Source: Rhodotorula mucilaginosa (Eukaryota > Basidiomycota > Microbotryomycetes > Sporidiobolales > Sporidiobolaceae). Taken from it: a stretch of DNA of 64,000 bases. How positions within the stretch are numbered: the stretch's first letter is position 1; each line of letters begins with the position of its first letter. The position numbers were made by a program, and so were the translations under genes. The notes under the pieces were generated by a model that did no database searches, was not told the DNA's origin, and saw only the letters and a list, made by a program, of their open reading frames with translations. Below, piece after piece: positions 11,628 to 21,709 of this stretch. The stretch lies in assembly GCA_034406715.1 (NCBI GenBank), contig CP137868.1, forward strand, positions 248,001 to 312,000. The letters run 5' to 3'.

Positions 11628-12536
11628 ATGACTTCGCACCACAAGGACGACAACTGCATCTTTTGCAAGGTCAGCCAGCCGCTCGTCTCTTCTACACATT
11701 GACCAGCAGATGTCCGTCGAGAAGACCTCTGTTTTACTTACTGGGCTGGGCACACAGATCATCGCTGGAGACATCCCTTCCTTCAAGCTCATCGAGACGG
11801 ATGCGCTGTGAGTCCGCGCCCCCGGCGATTGCGCAAGATCTTGTTGTTTCCTTTCTAACCCCGAGTCGCTTGCGAACTACAGCTTTTCGTTCCTCGACAT
11901 CGGACCTCTGAGCAAGGGACATGCGCTCGTCATCCCGAAGTGTGCGTCTCGTTTCTGTCACAGTCGGATCACGACCCGGAGAAGAAGCGAAGAAGAGATC
12001 TATCTGACCTTGGCGACTGCACCGCATAGACCACGGTGCCAAGCTGCACGACATCCCTGACGAGCACCTCGGAGAAATTCTCAAGACTCTGAAAAAGATT
12101 GCCGTCGCTCAGGGCGTCGAGAACTACAACATCCTGCAGGTACCAACAGCTTGTTTCCTTATTCTGGCGAATGCCCAGGGGGCTGAAGCTTCTTGCAAAT
12201 GTGCCCTGACATGCCCTGTACGCGCTCGCAGAACAATGGCCGCATCGCGCATCAAGAAGTCGACGTACGTGTGACTCCCCGTTTCCGCCCACGAGCCTTG
12301 GGCGCTAACACCGACTCTTTCCGCCCCAATTTCAGCACGTTCACTTCCACCGTAAGCATCTCTACCTATCGAACTTGGCAGCTCCCGTACTGACCGCCTG
12401 CTCGGACCCGGCGCGTGCAGTCATCCCGAAGCCGTCCGCGTCGGACAAGGAGGGACTTGTGGTCGGCTGGCCGGCGCAGAAAGCCGACATGGACGAGCTC
12501 AAGGCGTACTACGAAGACCTCAAGACCAAGCTCTGA
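11628..12536 (+). CDS. HNT1: Histidine-triad (HIT/HINT) nucleotide hydrolase
   Basis: HINT proteins hydrolyse purine nucleoside phosphoramidates such as AMP-lysine. Seven exons give 141 residues: 11628-11669, 11758-11807, 11883-11941, 12030-12139, 12232-12264, 12336-12351 and 12421-12536; the total is 426 nt, exactly in frame. The start [14 protein letters not shown] is typical. [40 protein letters not shown] and [20 protein letters not shown] follow. The catalytic triad H-V-H-F-H-L falls at residues 99-104, then [16 protein letters not shown]. The triad sits in a 16-nt exon (12336-12351) between AG and GT dinucleotides. The length matches the family (about 126-160). HNT1 is assigned by the HINT-type IIxGxIPS and LxISKGH blocks. 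It is convergent with the truncated methionine synthase copy that starts 36 bases downstream. Confidence 0.92.
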
Positions 12537-12571
12537 ACAGTTTGAATTTTTAGTTCCATCTTAGGTCCTCC

Positions 12572-13161
12572 GGTCAGCCCGGTGTCGCGCGGAGAAGCAG
12601 TGAGAGAAAGGCCCGAAAGACGAAACTCACTAGAGACCGGGGCCGATGAGGTTCTCGTAGCCGTGCTTGTGGAACACCTCGAGGAGCTTGAGGTCCGACT
12701 TGGAAGCCTCGACCGAGATGACGTCGGCGTCGAGGCGCTTGATGTGGTCAAAGATGAGGCCAAAGTCCGAGTAGCCTGCGGGTGGAGAGCAAGGTTGGGC
12801 GGGTTAGGACCGGAAAAATTTGCGTCTATAGTGCGATAGAAAGGGGAAAACGCGCAGAAGTGGCTGTGAATCTGCGTGGCGTTTTCTACGCCGGCCGTCG
12901 AGAGCTTGAACGAGTCGACGGCCCAGGTGAGGTACGCGTTCCAGTCGACTTGGCGGAGCGGCAACCCCTCGCGGATCGCGGGCTCGTCGACCTGGATGGC
13001 AAAGATGCCTGCCTTGGCGAGGTCGCACACCTCGTCGCGGAGCGCGAGCGCGAGCTGCTTGCACTGGACCTCCTTCGAGACGTCGGCGCGCGGGAACGAC
13101 CAGTTCAGGATCGTGACCGGTCCCGTCAACATGCCCTTCATCGGGCGCTTGGTCAGCGACT
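12572..13161 (-). pseudogene. Truncated segmental copy of methionine synthase (MET6)
   Basis: This 590-base block matches 15615-16204 of MET6 with constant offset 3043. By eye only three bases differ: 12590/15633, 12617/15660 and 12926/15969. It contains part of one exon ([15 protein letters not shown] to ATQIHSHF), the whole 80-nt intron (12776-12855) and the following exon ([17 protein letters not shown] to ENLIGPGL). It lacks the N-terminal half, the last two exons and the second zinc-ligand region (NPDCGLKTR). Because the intron is kept, the copy arose from DNA, not from mRNA. Both edges are sharp: homology ends at 13161 mid-exon and at 12572 in intron sequence. No start context is seen, so I regard it as a dead fragment, or an assembly artefact. 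Confidence 0.9.
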
Positions 13162-15251
13162 TGACATGAGGCGGCCGGCATACCGTATCGGCTGTCAGGC
13201 TCTACATTCACTCTGCATATGTCTCGACTCCGAGCTCTCACGCAACGCCACTCCTTTATTTTCCATTCCCTGCGTGTTTTTCTGCTCCTACGCTACGCAT
13301 GTGACGCTTCTTTCCCTTAGATTCTGCTTTGTAGACTGTCAAAAGGTGCAGCTTAGCTACAGTATCTCTTCCCTTCTGCACGTAGTCCGTGCGGTGTTTC
13401 TGGACAGGCCAGACTTGCGTCTTTTTTTTCTTCTTCTTCTCATGATATTTGCCTGTGCGGCCACTTCACTCTGTTGAGCCGGCTACTTGTACGCAGTGCT
13501 TCCTGACAGATGTCCTGCAATGCAAGATGCTAACTAGCCGAATCAGGAGCAGTCGGTCGACTCGTTTGGGGGCCCGTTCTCGCCAGTCTGAAGTTTCCAC
13601 TCGCATCCTCGCTCGTCGAAAGCTTCGTCCTCTCTTTTCCTTTTCTTTCATCCACGTGTTTCGGTATTCGCTGTGCTCAGCTCGAAGCCTCAGCCGCGTA
13701 ATCAGTGCGACAGAGTTGACTGAGAAGGCTGACCTGACGGGGTAAATTGGCAACCGTGCGATTTGCTGAGCCATTCGATCTGCATCTACAGCTTGTATTC
13801 AAGAGGGGCGACATCAGTAGCGACACCAAAGCCGGCACCGCCGCACTGAAGGAGAGACCGAGGGAAAAGAGCAACTTCCGCCCTCGCCAGAGCTGGCATA
13901 AGGACCAACATCAGCTCCAAGTCGGTTCCACCGTACAACCGGCATTCAGTCATAAGGATAGGATTCAAGAAGATGCCATTTGATAAAGTCTACGCTTTGG
14001 AAACAATAAGCACGCACAGCAGTGCCCGTACAGCTTGTCACCCCTCGAAAGAAAGCTTCCTTTATCCGCAGGGCACTGCTGCATCTTCCTCCCACTTTCC
14101 CCCTTGCACTGCTAATACCTACACGTACTCAATGTGAGGATATGCGAGAGCAATCGATGGATGAGCCGGTCCCGGCTCTCCTTTCACTTGTCGCAATCTC
14201 CTGACCAGTCCCTTCCCTTTGTTCCCGCAGCGCCTTCTTGTCCCGACCCACCTCTTACTTTATATCACATACATACTTCCGCAATACGGCATGCAAAGTG
14301 TACGCTGCTAGCGTTTGTCGTCCACCCGACTTCTTTCCGCCGCAATTGATCTCTGCTTTTTTCCGCAATCGTTTGCAGCGGCCGACTTTGCGGTTTCTCT
14401 ACAATCGCGCACTTTATCCTTCGCTTTTGCCTCCGACAAACTCCATGTAAATACGTGTTGTTTGCTTACTTCTGCCTGAGCTCTATGATTTTCAGGTGCT
14501 CTGGTGTTTCTCTCCCGAATCCAGTCATTTCCGTCCGACCGCTTACTCGGACTGCGCGGCGATCATACCGAAGCCTTTCACTTTGCACGAAGGGGTACCT
14601 GCAGCTCCGACTCACTGAAGCGGCGCGGAGGACCATCACGACGGGCTCGAGGGCAGGCAAGCTCTGATCGTTGCAACTTGCGAAGGAGACGAGACGTCGA
14701 CCTTCCCACGGTTGCAGGGCTTCGAGGCTCTCCCAAACCTCGTCACGCTCACAGAGACGGAAGAGAACGACAGAGTGAGATGGAGAAAAGCGAGAGTGTT
14801 GAGCTCCGCTGACGGTTGCGACTGTTGAAGACATCGACAAGCTAACTACGACTGAGGATCACGAGGGAACTGCGAAAGGTACAACTCGGCTCGAAGAGCA
14901 TAGAAGGGTGCGATGCCCCAACTGACCAACCAGGTAAGGAGAAAAGGTCGGAAAGTTATGCTGTTATTTGGAGGTGGGGAGGGGGGTATGGATTCGGAAC
15001 GCGAGGCGCGGCGAGAGGAATCGCCGCTGTATAAGTAATGCACTGGTGGGGGGAACGACGCGAGAGACGGAAGGCACTGCGGGGAACTGGGAGACTCGGC
15101 TGCCGTTGAGGCGGGTACAAGGGGAAGAATGAACAGGGGGGGGCCCGAAATGCGAGCGGGAGAGAAAATGCACATTGTTGAAGATGCGGGGGGCGGCGTC
15201 GTTGCGGCAGCGAAGTGGCGCATCGGCGACGCGGTTGGGGCAATACGCGGC
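13162..15251. other. 2.1-kb gene-poor stretch between the MET6 copy and MET6
   Basis: It looks less GC-rich and more pyrimidine-rich than its surroundings, with many stops in all frames. The longest ATG-started candidate (about 14834 to 14466, minus) has no recognisable domain. I found no tRNA, snRNA or repeat. Its position between parent and copy suggests it arrived with, or is a relic of, the duplication event. Confidence 0.4.
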
Positions 15252-18130
15252 TTAAGCGTACTCCTTGCGAGCCCACTTGGCGACCTCGACCATGTTGGTC
15301 AGGGCCTCCTTGACCTCCTTCCAGCCACGGGTCTTGAGACCGCAGTCCGGGTTGACGAAGATGCTGCGAGTGGGAGGACGACGTCAGCCTCGTCGTCGGG
15401 CACAACGTCTCGGGTGAGCAGGGACGTACTACTTCTGGTCCGGGAGGGCCTTCATGAAAGCGGCGAGGCGGTCCTTCATCTCCTGGACGCTCGGGACACG
15501 CGGCCTGCGAAAAGCAACGAAAAAGGTCAGCGGTCACTTCCTCTCGACACCGTCATTCTGAGCGTGCGAGGCTACGCACGAGTGGATGTCGCTGTTGTGG
15601 TGGGGTCGGAAAGAGGTCAGCCCGGTGTCGCGAGGAGAAGCAGTGAGAGAAAGGCCCGACAGACGAAACTCACTAGAGACCGGGGCCGATGAGGTTCTCG
15701 TAGCCGTGCTTGTGGAACACCTCGAGGAGCTTGAGGTCCGACTTGGAAGCCTCGACCGAGATGACGTCGGCGTCGAGGCGCTTGATGTGGTCAAAGATGA
15801 GGCCAAAGTCCGAGTAGCCTGCGGGTGGAGAGCAAGGTTGGGCGGGTTAGGACCGGAAAAATTTGCGTCTATAGTGCGATAGAAAGGGGAAAACGCGCAG
15901 AAGTGGCTGTGAATCTGCGTGGCGTTTTCTACGCCGGCCGTCGAGAGCTTGAACGAGTCGACGGCCCAAGTGAGGTACGCGTTCCAGTCGACTTGGCGGA
16001 GCGGCAACCCCTCGCGGATCGCGGGCTCGTCGACCTGGATGGCAAAGATGCCTGCCTTGGCGAGGTCGCACACCTCGTCGCGGAGCGCGAGCGCGAGCTG
16101 CTTGCACTGGACCTCCTTCGAGACGTCGGCGCGCGGGAACGACCAGTTCAGGATCGTGACCGGTCCCGTCAACATGCCCTTCATCGGGCGCTTGGTCAGC
16201 GACTGGGCGTACGACGACCAGCGGACGGTCATCGGGTGCGGGCGCGAGACGTCCGAGACGATGATGGGCGGGCGGACGTAACGCGAACCGTACGACTGGA
16301 CCCAGGCGTTCTCGGTAAAGACAAAGCCCTGGAGCTGCTCGCCAAAGTACTGCGACATGTCGTTGCGCTCCGGCTCGCCGTGGACGAGGATGTCAATGTC
16401 GATCGCCTCCTGGAAGTCGACGGCCGACTTGATCTCGTTCTCGAGGAACTTTTCGTACTCCTCGGTCGACAACTCGCCCTTGGTGTTCTTGGAGCGGGCG
16501 AGACGGATCTCCTTGGTCTGCGGGAACGAACCGATGGTGGTGGTCGGGAAGGTCGGGAGGTCGTAGACCTTGTCCTGGGCGGCCTTGCGCTCCGGGAACG
16601 GCGACTTGCGGTTGTACATGTCCGGGGTGACCTTGGAGAGGCGGTCGCGGACGGAAGCGTCCGAGTTCTGCTCAAAGGCACGGCGAGCCTCGATCGACTT
16701 CTTGTTGGCGTCGAGGGCGGCCTGGACGTCGGCACCCGAGAGGGCCTTGGCGAGGGTGGCGACCTCGGCGGCCTTCTCGGTCGCGAATGAGAACCAGTCC
16801 TTGACGTCGGCGCTCAGGCGCGACTCGTTGGCGAGGGTGACCGGGGTGTGGAGGAGCGACGACGAGGTGGCGACGACGACGCGGTCCTGGCCGAGAGCCT
16901 CGATCGCCTTCTTGGCAGTCGCGAGCGAAGCGGCGAGGTCGTTCTTCCAGATGTTGCGGCCCGAGACGAGACCGAGCGAGAGCTTGAGCTGAGTCGGCTT
17001 GACGGCGGCGAGGACCTGGTCGAGCTGCTCCGGCGCGCGGTCGAGGTCGACGTGGAGGGCCGAGACGGGGAGCTTGGCGACAAACTCGACGTTCTTGTCG
17101 AGGCGGCCAAAGTAGGTCGCGAGGGTGATCTTGAGGCCCGGAGCGGCCTTGGCGAGGGCCTCAAAGGTGGCCTGGTACTGCTGGGCGAGGTTGGCGGTCG
17201 AGTCCATGACGAGCGACGGCTCGTCGATCTGGACCTCGGTCGCGCCGGCGGCCTGGAGCTTCTTGAGGAGCTCGCCGTAGACGGGGACGAGCTTGTCGAG
17301 GAGCGAGATGGGCTCGAACGAGGCGCGGTTGGCCTCGTCACGGCCGGCCTTGCCGAGCAGGAGAGCGGTGATCGGACCGACGAGGACCGGGCGGGTCTCG
17401 ATGCCGGCCTCCTTGGCCTCGAGGTACTCGTCGACGGGCTTGGTGTCGTTCAGGCGGAACTCGGTGTGCGACGAGACCTCACTCTTGATGTAGTGGTAGT
17501 TCGAGTCGAACCACTTTTGCATCTCCTGCGCCTCGAGGTCGACGCCGTCCTTCTGGTGGCCGCGACCCATCGCAAAGTAGCGGTCGAGATCCGACAGCTT
17601 GGCCTCGGCGAACCGCTTCGGGATGATGTTGAAGGTGTAGTTGAAGTCGAGGACGTGGTCGTACAGCGTAAAGTCGCCCCTACAACGCGCAGAGTCAGTG
17701 AAAAAGTCCGGTGTTGGAGCGGGAGCGTCCGGAGATAAGGCGGGTCGCATCCGCGCTCGACTGCCTGCCTGCCACGCCTGTTTTCGCCAGTACAGCAAAG
17801 AACAACGCGACGCGTGGCAGGCATTGGGCGCAGCGGGAGTGGGGGGGCGGAATACTCACGAGGGGATGACATCGATGCCCTGGTCGCGGAGGGTCTGCCA
17901 CCGGACGAGACGCTGCTCCTTGGCGACCTTCTGCAGCTCCTCGGCAGAGATCTTGCCGGCCCAGTACGCCTCGGAAGCCTTCTTCCTGTATGCGCGGAAA
18001 TCGAGGGAGGGAGACCGAGTCAGTGAGGGTACATACCAGAGCCAGCGAGGGCGGGTGAAGGTACTAGGCCGTACACTTCGCGCTTCGCGCCCACGCGCGG
18101 ATAGCCGAGGGCCGAACTCTGGATGCTCAT
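15252..18130 (-). CDS. MET6: Cobalamin-independent methionine synthase
   Basis: Transfers the methyl group of 5-methyltetrahydropteroyl-glutamate to homocysteine, the last step of methionine synthesis in the cytosol. The start at 18130 gives [19 protein letters not shown], then [12 protein letters not shown] after an intron. A long exon covers [20 protein letters not shown], the IPxRF and YFAMGRG blocks, [36 protein letters not shown] and GWVQSYG-like sequence ([14 protein letters not shown]). Next come [42 protein letters not shown] (zinc-binding His and Cys) and, in the last exon, [12 protein letters not shown] (second Cys). It ends KWARKEYA at TAA 15252. The Cys codon of HFC is split by an intron that fits only as GC-AG (15819-15898). 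A 590-base piece is duplicated downstream at 12572-13161. Confidence 0.95.
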
Positions 18131-18190
18131 TCTGCGGACATGGATACGGAAGAAAGGGGAGCACGACGAGGAGTGCGAGGTGATGGGTAC

Positions 18191-18196
18191 CACGTG
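18191..18196. promoter_or_regulatory. CACGTG (Cbf1-type) site near the MET6 start
   Basis: CACGTG lies about 60 bases upstream of the MET6 ATG, in context ACCACGTGGG. A second copy, TCCACGTGGA, lies at 18761-18766. Known: in yeasts Cbf1 binds this core and activates MET genes. Whether this fungus does so is inference, and a 6-mer also occurs by chance. Confidence 0.35.
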
Positions 18197-18335
18197 GGGC
18201 GACGGACGGGACAGGGCGAGGAACACAAGAGGTCAGTTCGGCTGCGATCTGAGATTGCGCGCTCGACTCGACTCGGGAGGAAAGATGCGCACGTTGTTCG
18301 GCTAGGTGGATGAAGGGAAAAGGGAATGCAGAAGA

Positions 18336-18367
18336 GAGGAAGAGAGAGAGAGAGAAGCGAGAGAGAA
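18336..18367. repeat. AG-rich microsatellite upstream of MET6
   Basis: Imperfect AG run about 210 bases upstream of the MET6 ATG. On the gene strand it is a CT tract, a common fungal promoter element. Confidence 0.7.
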
Positions 18368-19058
18368 GAAAAGTTCGGCTTGCATGGCGTGATGCAGGGG
18401 CCCACGCGAACCCGTCAAGGGGAGGCGGCAACCCACCTTGACTCGGGTTTGTTATCACCGAACTCGGCCCTATGCGCCGTTGACTATACCGAGGCCAGCC
18501 TCGCCTAGACCGTCGCTAACGAGCACGGATCTGGCGCGCGCCACAGCTAATGTCCCGAGGCTCGACGACCAGCGTACCATAACTCGATCGTTGCGAACGT
18601 TCGAAACTTTTGTTGAAACGCCACAGCGCAAGCCTTTACCGTGCAACGATAGCCTCTTTGCGCCTATCGATCCGCGTCTACTTTACCCACGTACTTGTAT
18701 GCACATGCATATGTTTGGTCTGAGCGAGAAAAGCCTTCACAAACTGTACCTACAGTACTCCACGTGGAGAACTCGGCTAGTTTCCATCTTCTCCAGCTTT
18801 CAAGTTTTGCATACCGCCGATCAGCTGCGCAGGGCTCGAGTACAGTAGTACATATATACTAATGCCTGCAGGCTGTTGCAGCGATACGCAAGGAGCCTAT
18901 GTAGACGGACTCGCGCCCCGGCGACGTGCGCAAGCTCCGAGGCTGCAACCTTGAGCTCCTCTCCCAAGTCCGAGCTCGATTCCGGCGAGCGTTGCACTCC
19001 TGCAAAGTGTCACATTCCAGATTCCCCAAAATCTCGCGCAAAAGACCTCCCCTAGGAA

Positions 19059-21407
19059 TTAACCATCGATCTCGCCCTCTTCCTTCTCGTCCTCGACCGG
19101 CGCATCGGCCGTAGTTGCTGCCGCGTCGGCGGTCGCCGCCGCCATGGCAGTCGCGGCCCCCTCGGCGTTCTCGACCGCCTCCTCCTTCGACCCACCGTTC
19201 TCGATCGGCTGCGGCTGGGCATCCTTGATCGACTCTTCCTTCTCGGTCGACTCGGTTGCAGCGACGGCGTCGACTTCGGACAACGGGGTGCCGCCGCCGC
19301 CGTTCGACGACTTCTGCTGCGCGGCGGCAATCTTGGCCTGCACGGCCGCGACGCGCTCCTTTGTAACGCGAGCCTGAGATGCATGAACTCGTGTCAATGA
19401 TAGAGAAAGCTCAGTAACCGAACTCCTCACGGGCGCGCACCTGGTTGTCGGTAAAGTACTTCTTCTTGAGGTTCAAGCTGTCGATCGTCTTTTGGACTTC
19501 ACCGGTCGTGAGGGGAGCCGGGATCCCGAGCGCCATCAGGCCCGACAAGGTCCCAAACGGCAAGTTGAGCTTCTCGTCGTCGTTCGAGGCAGCGTTCGCC
19601 TCGCCGTCGGTGTTGGCGCCCTGCTGCTGCTGCTGTTGCTTGCGGCCCTTTTTAGACTTGGCGAGTCCACCCCACGACTCTTCCTCCTGCTCCGATTTCT
19701 TCTTGAGGGGCACGGCACCCTTGGGGAAATCGACCTGCTCGACCTTGCGCGGCTGCAGCTCCGGCACACCGGCCACCTTGGGTCGGTTGAACCCGAGTCC
19801 GGACGATGACGCGGAGGAGGAAGCGAAGCCGGCGCCGTTCGAGAGACCAATCCGCTGCTGGAAGAACCGGATCAAGGTCTGGCAGTCTTCGATCTCGCGC
19901 TCGAACGCGGGCGCCTGCGCCTCCTCGAGCAACCGCTCGTTGACCTCGGCGCGCTTCGACTCTTCGTATTCTTTGCGCTCCGCTCGCCGGCGCTCGTCAC
20001 GCTTGGCACGTTCATCGTTGAGCTTTTGGTCTGCGGAACAAGGTGTGGCGAGCTTCTGGTCAGCATGGCGCTCAGGCAACCCCCCCGATGAGCCCGCAAA
20101 GTTGTTCGCTTACAGTACGCGTTGTTGGCCTCGCGGAAAGCGGTCGCCGAAGCCTTCTTCTTCTGCCACAGCTCGTCAAGCTGTTTCGAGACTGACCGAC
20201 GTACGCTCGAGTCAGTACGTAGCTGCCGGGGAGTTAACAAAAAGGGCGCAGAGCAGATGACTCACGGGCATTCCGCTCGTCATACAAGCCGTCGCGGCTC
20301 TTGCTGACTTCCTCCATCCGCTTGTTGACCTCGTCGAGCTCCTTCCTGAGCTCGTCAAACTTCTTGCTCGCCGCCTTCTGTTCGGGGTCATCGAGTTCCT
20401 TGCGGACTTGATCAATCTTGGCCTTGTCGGCGTCGATCGCAGCCTGCTGCGACGAGAACGACTCGACCGTCTTGCGGTGCTTGCGGAGGGTAGAGATTTC
20501 GGCGAGCGCCTTTTTCTCGTCGACGAGCTTCATCGAGCCAGACTCGACTTGGCGTTCGAGAGACCTGTGCGGGTTAGGGCAATCGCGCAGGGTCAGCTCG
20601 CGGACCACGAAGAGGCCGGTCGGTAGCGGAGTAGAGAGGCGTACTTGATCTGGTTGTCAACGTCCTGGGCAGTCTTGTACGGAACCTTGGCCTTGGCGGC
20701 GTTGAGGTCCTTGACCTGCGCGTGCAGACCGTCAGCACAGAAAGACCCTCCTCTTTAGGGCCCCCCTGACACGTACTTTTTTGTTCATAGCCTCCTGCAT
20801 GCTCTTGAGCTGGTCCAGAGTCTTGCCCCGTCCGCCCTTCATGCGAGCCTGCTCGCCGCGGAGCGTGTCGAGTTCCTTGCGGATCGCGACTTTGCGTTCG
20901 TGGTCCGGACCTCCTCGGTTCGACGACGCCGAGATCTTGTTCTTGAGGTCGTTCTGTACAATGTCCTAGGTCAGTACGTGCTACAGATCTGGGGGACAGC
21001 AGCAGCTAGCCTCACCAACTTTGCCTGGACGGCGTCAATCTGCGACCGCAAGTCATCCTGTTCTGCGGATTCCGTAGCGGGCATGTCAGCTGACTCGAGC
21101 CTTCGGATTAAGCGGGTCGAGACTGGCCCTCACCTGCGTCATATTTGGCCTTGTCCGGTCGACCGTTCGACGAAGATGCCTCGTCCTGCGTCTCGCTCAT
21201 CCGTCGTCAGGCGCTTCCCGTGCAGTCGATCGAGAGCCACAGCACACACACACACACCTTGGACTTGACGTCAACGACGACTGCGTTCGGGTCCTGGCCC
21301 TTGTGCGCGAGCGGAGCGGCGGTCGACTGCTGCGCGGCCGCCTTGCGCTGCGCCTTGGTGAGCGGACCGCTCGGCGCGGCGCCTGGAACTGAGCGTGTGG
21401 CAGCCAT
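19059..21407 (-). CDS. BFR1: Bfr1-like coiled-coil, polysome-associated mRNP protein
   Basis: Yeast Bfr1 associates with ER-bound polysomes and mRNPs and affects secretion and nuclear segregation. The gene starts at 21407 (MAATRSVPGAAPSGP) and ends with the acidic tail EDEKEEGEIDG at TAA 19059, in about nine exons. In order: a basic Ala-rich head; KAKYDAEQDDLRSQIDAVQA; the block GRGKTLDQLKSMQEAMNKKV; KVPYKTAQDVDNQIKSLERQ; long coiled coils; ERRRAERKEYEESKRAEVNE; REIEDCQTLIRFFQQRIG; and LKKKSEQEEESWGGLAKSKK with a short Gln run. The PYKTxxDVDxxIxxLE block and the late CQTLIxFFQ segment are what I recognise as Bfr1 hallmarks. Everything else is compositionally biased. It is tandem with MET6 and CLYBL; no functional link is implied. 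Confidence 0.82.
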
Positions 21408-21709
21408 GCTTTGGATCTGCGGTTCCCTCGGAAAGAGCCTCGATACCGTCGAAAGTGGAACGATCTCCTCCACGCGTCGGCACCTCTTCGTCCGAGAGGA
21501 GAAAAGTCTCACCTTTTTCATAGAGCCGTGGACAGTTCAAGGTCATGACAGGCCGCACGTAGCACCATAATCTCTTTCAAAAGGAGCGCGAGTATACAGG
21601 GTCCGGGGGGACGGCAGGAATGTGTTGCGCACGTGAGGAAGCATGGGAAACGCCTCTGTCTACGCGCAGGTTTCGACCGAAAACTGAGTCCATACGGAAA
21701 GCATGGCGA
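21408..21709 (-). other. Intergenic, BFR1 5' / CLYBL 3'
   Basis: 302 bases holding the BFR1 promoter. I see no specific element. Confidence 0.35.

Larger units (their letters stand above)
18131..19058 (-). other. MET6 promoter and BFR1 3' flank
   Basis: 928 bases upstream of the MET6 ATG. It holds an AG-rich tract (18336-18367) and two CACGTG sites, listed separately. No gene is evident. Confidence 0.5.

Noticed and set aside
12572-13161. Second functional methionine synthase
   Set aside because: Only an internal piece is present, without N-terminal half, last exons or second Cys ligand region.
14466-14834. Possible small gene on the minus strand in the 2-kb gap
   Set aside because: ATG present, but no domain, no supporting splice structure and ordinary composition.
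16848-17738. Plus-strand frame of 296 codons
   Set aside because: Antisense shadow of the large MET6 exon, made of Leu/Val/Glu repeats expected from biased codon use.
18590-18625. GTTCGAAAC resembling a tRNA T-loop
   Set aside because: No paired T-stem, acceptor stem or anticodon arm around it.
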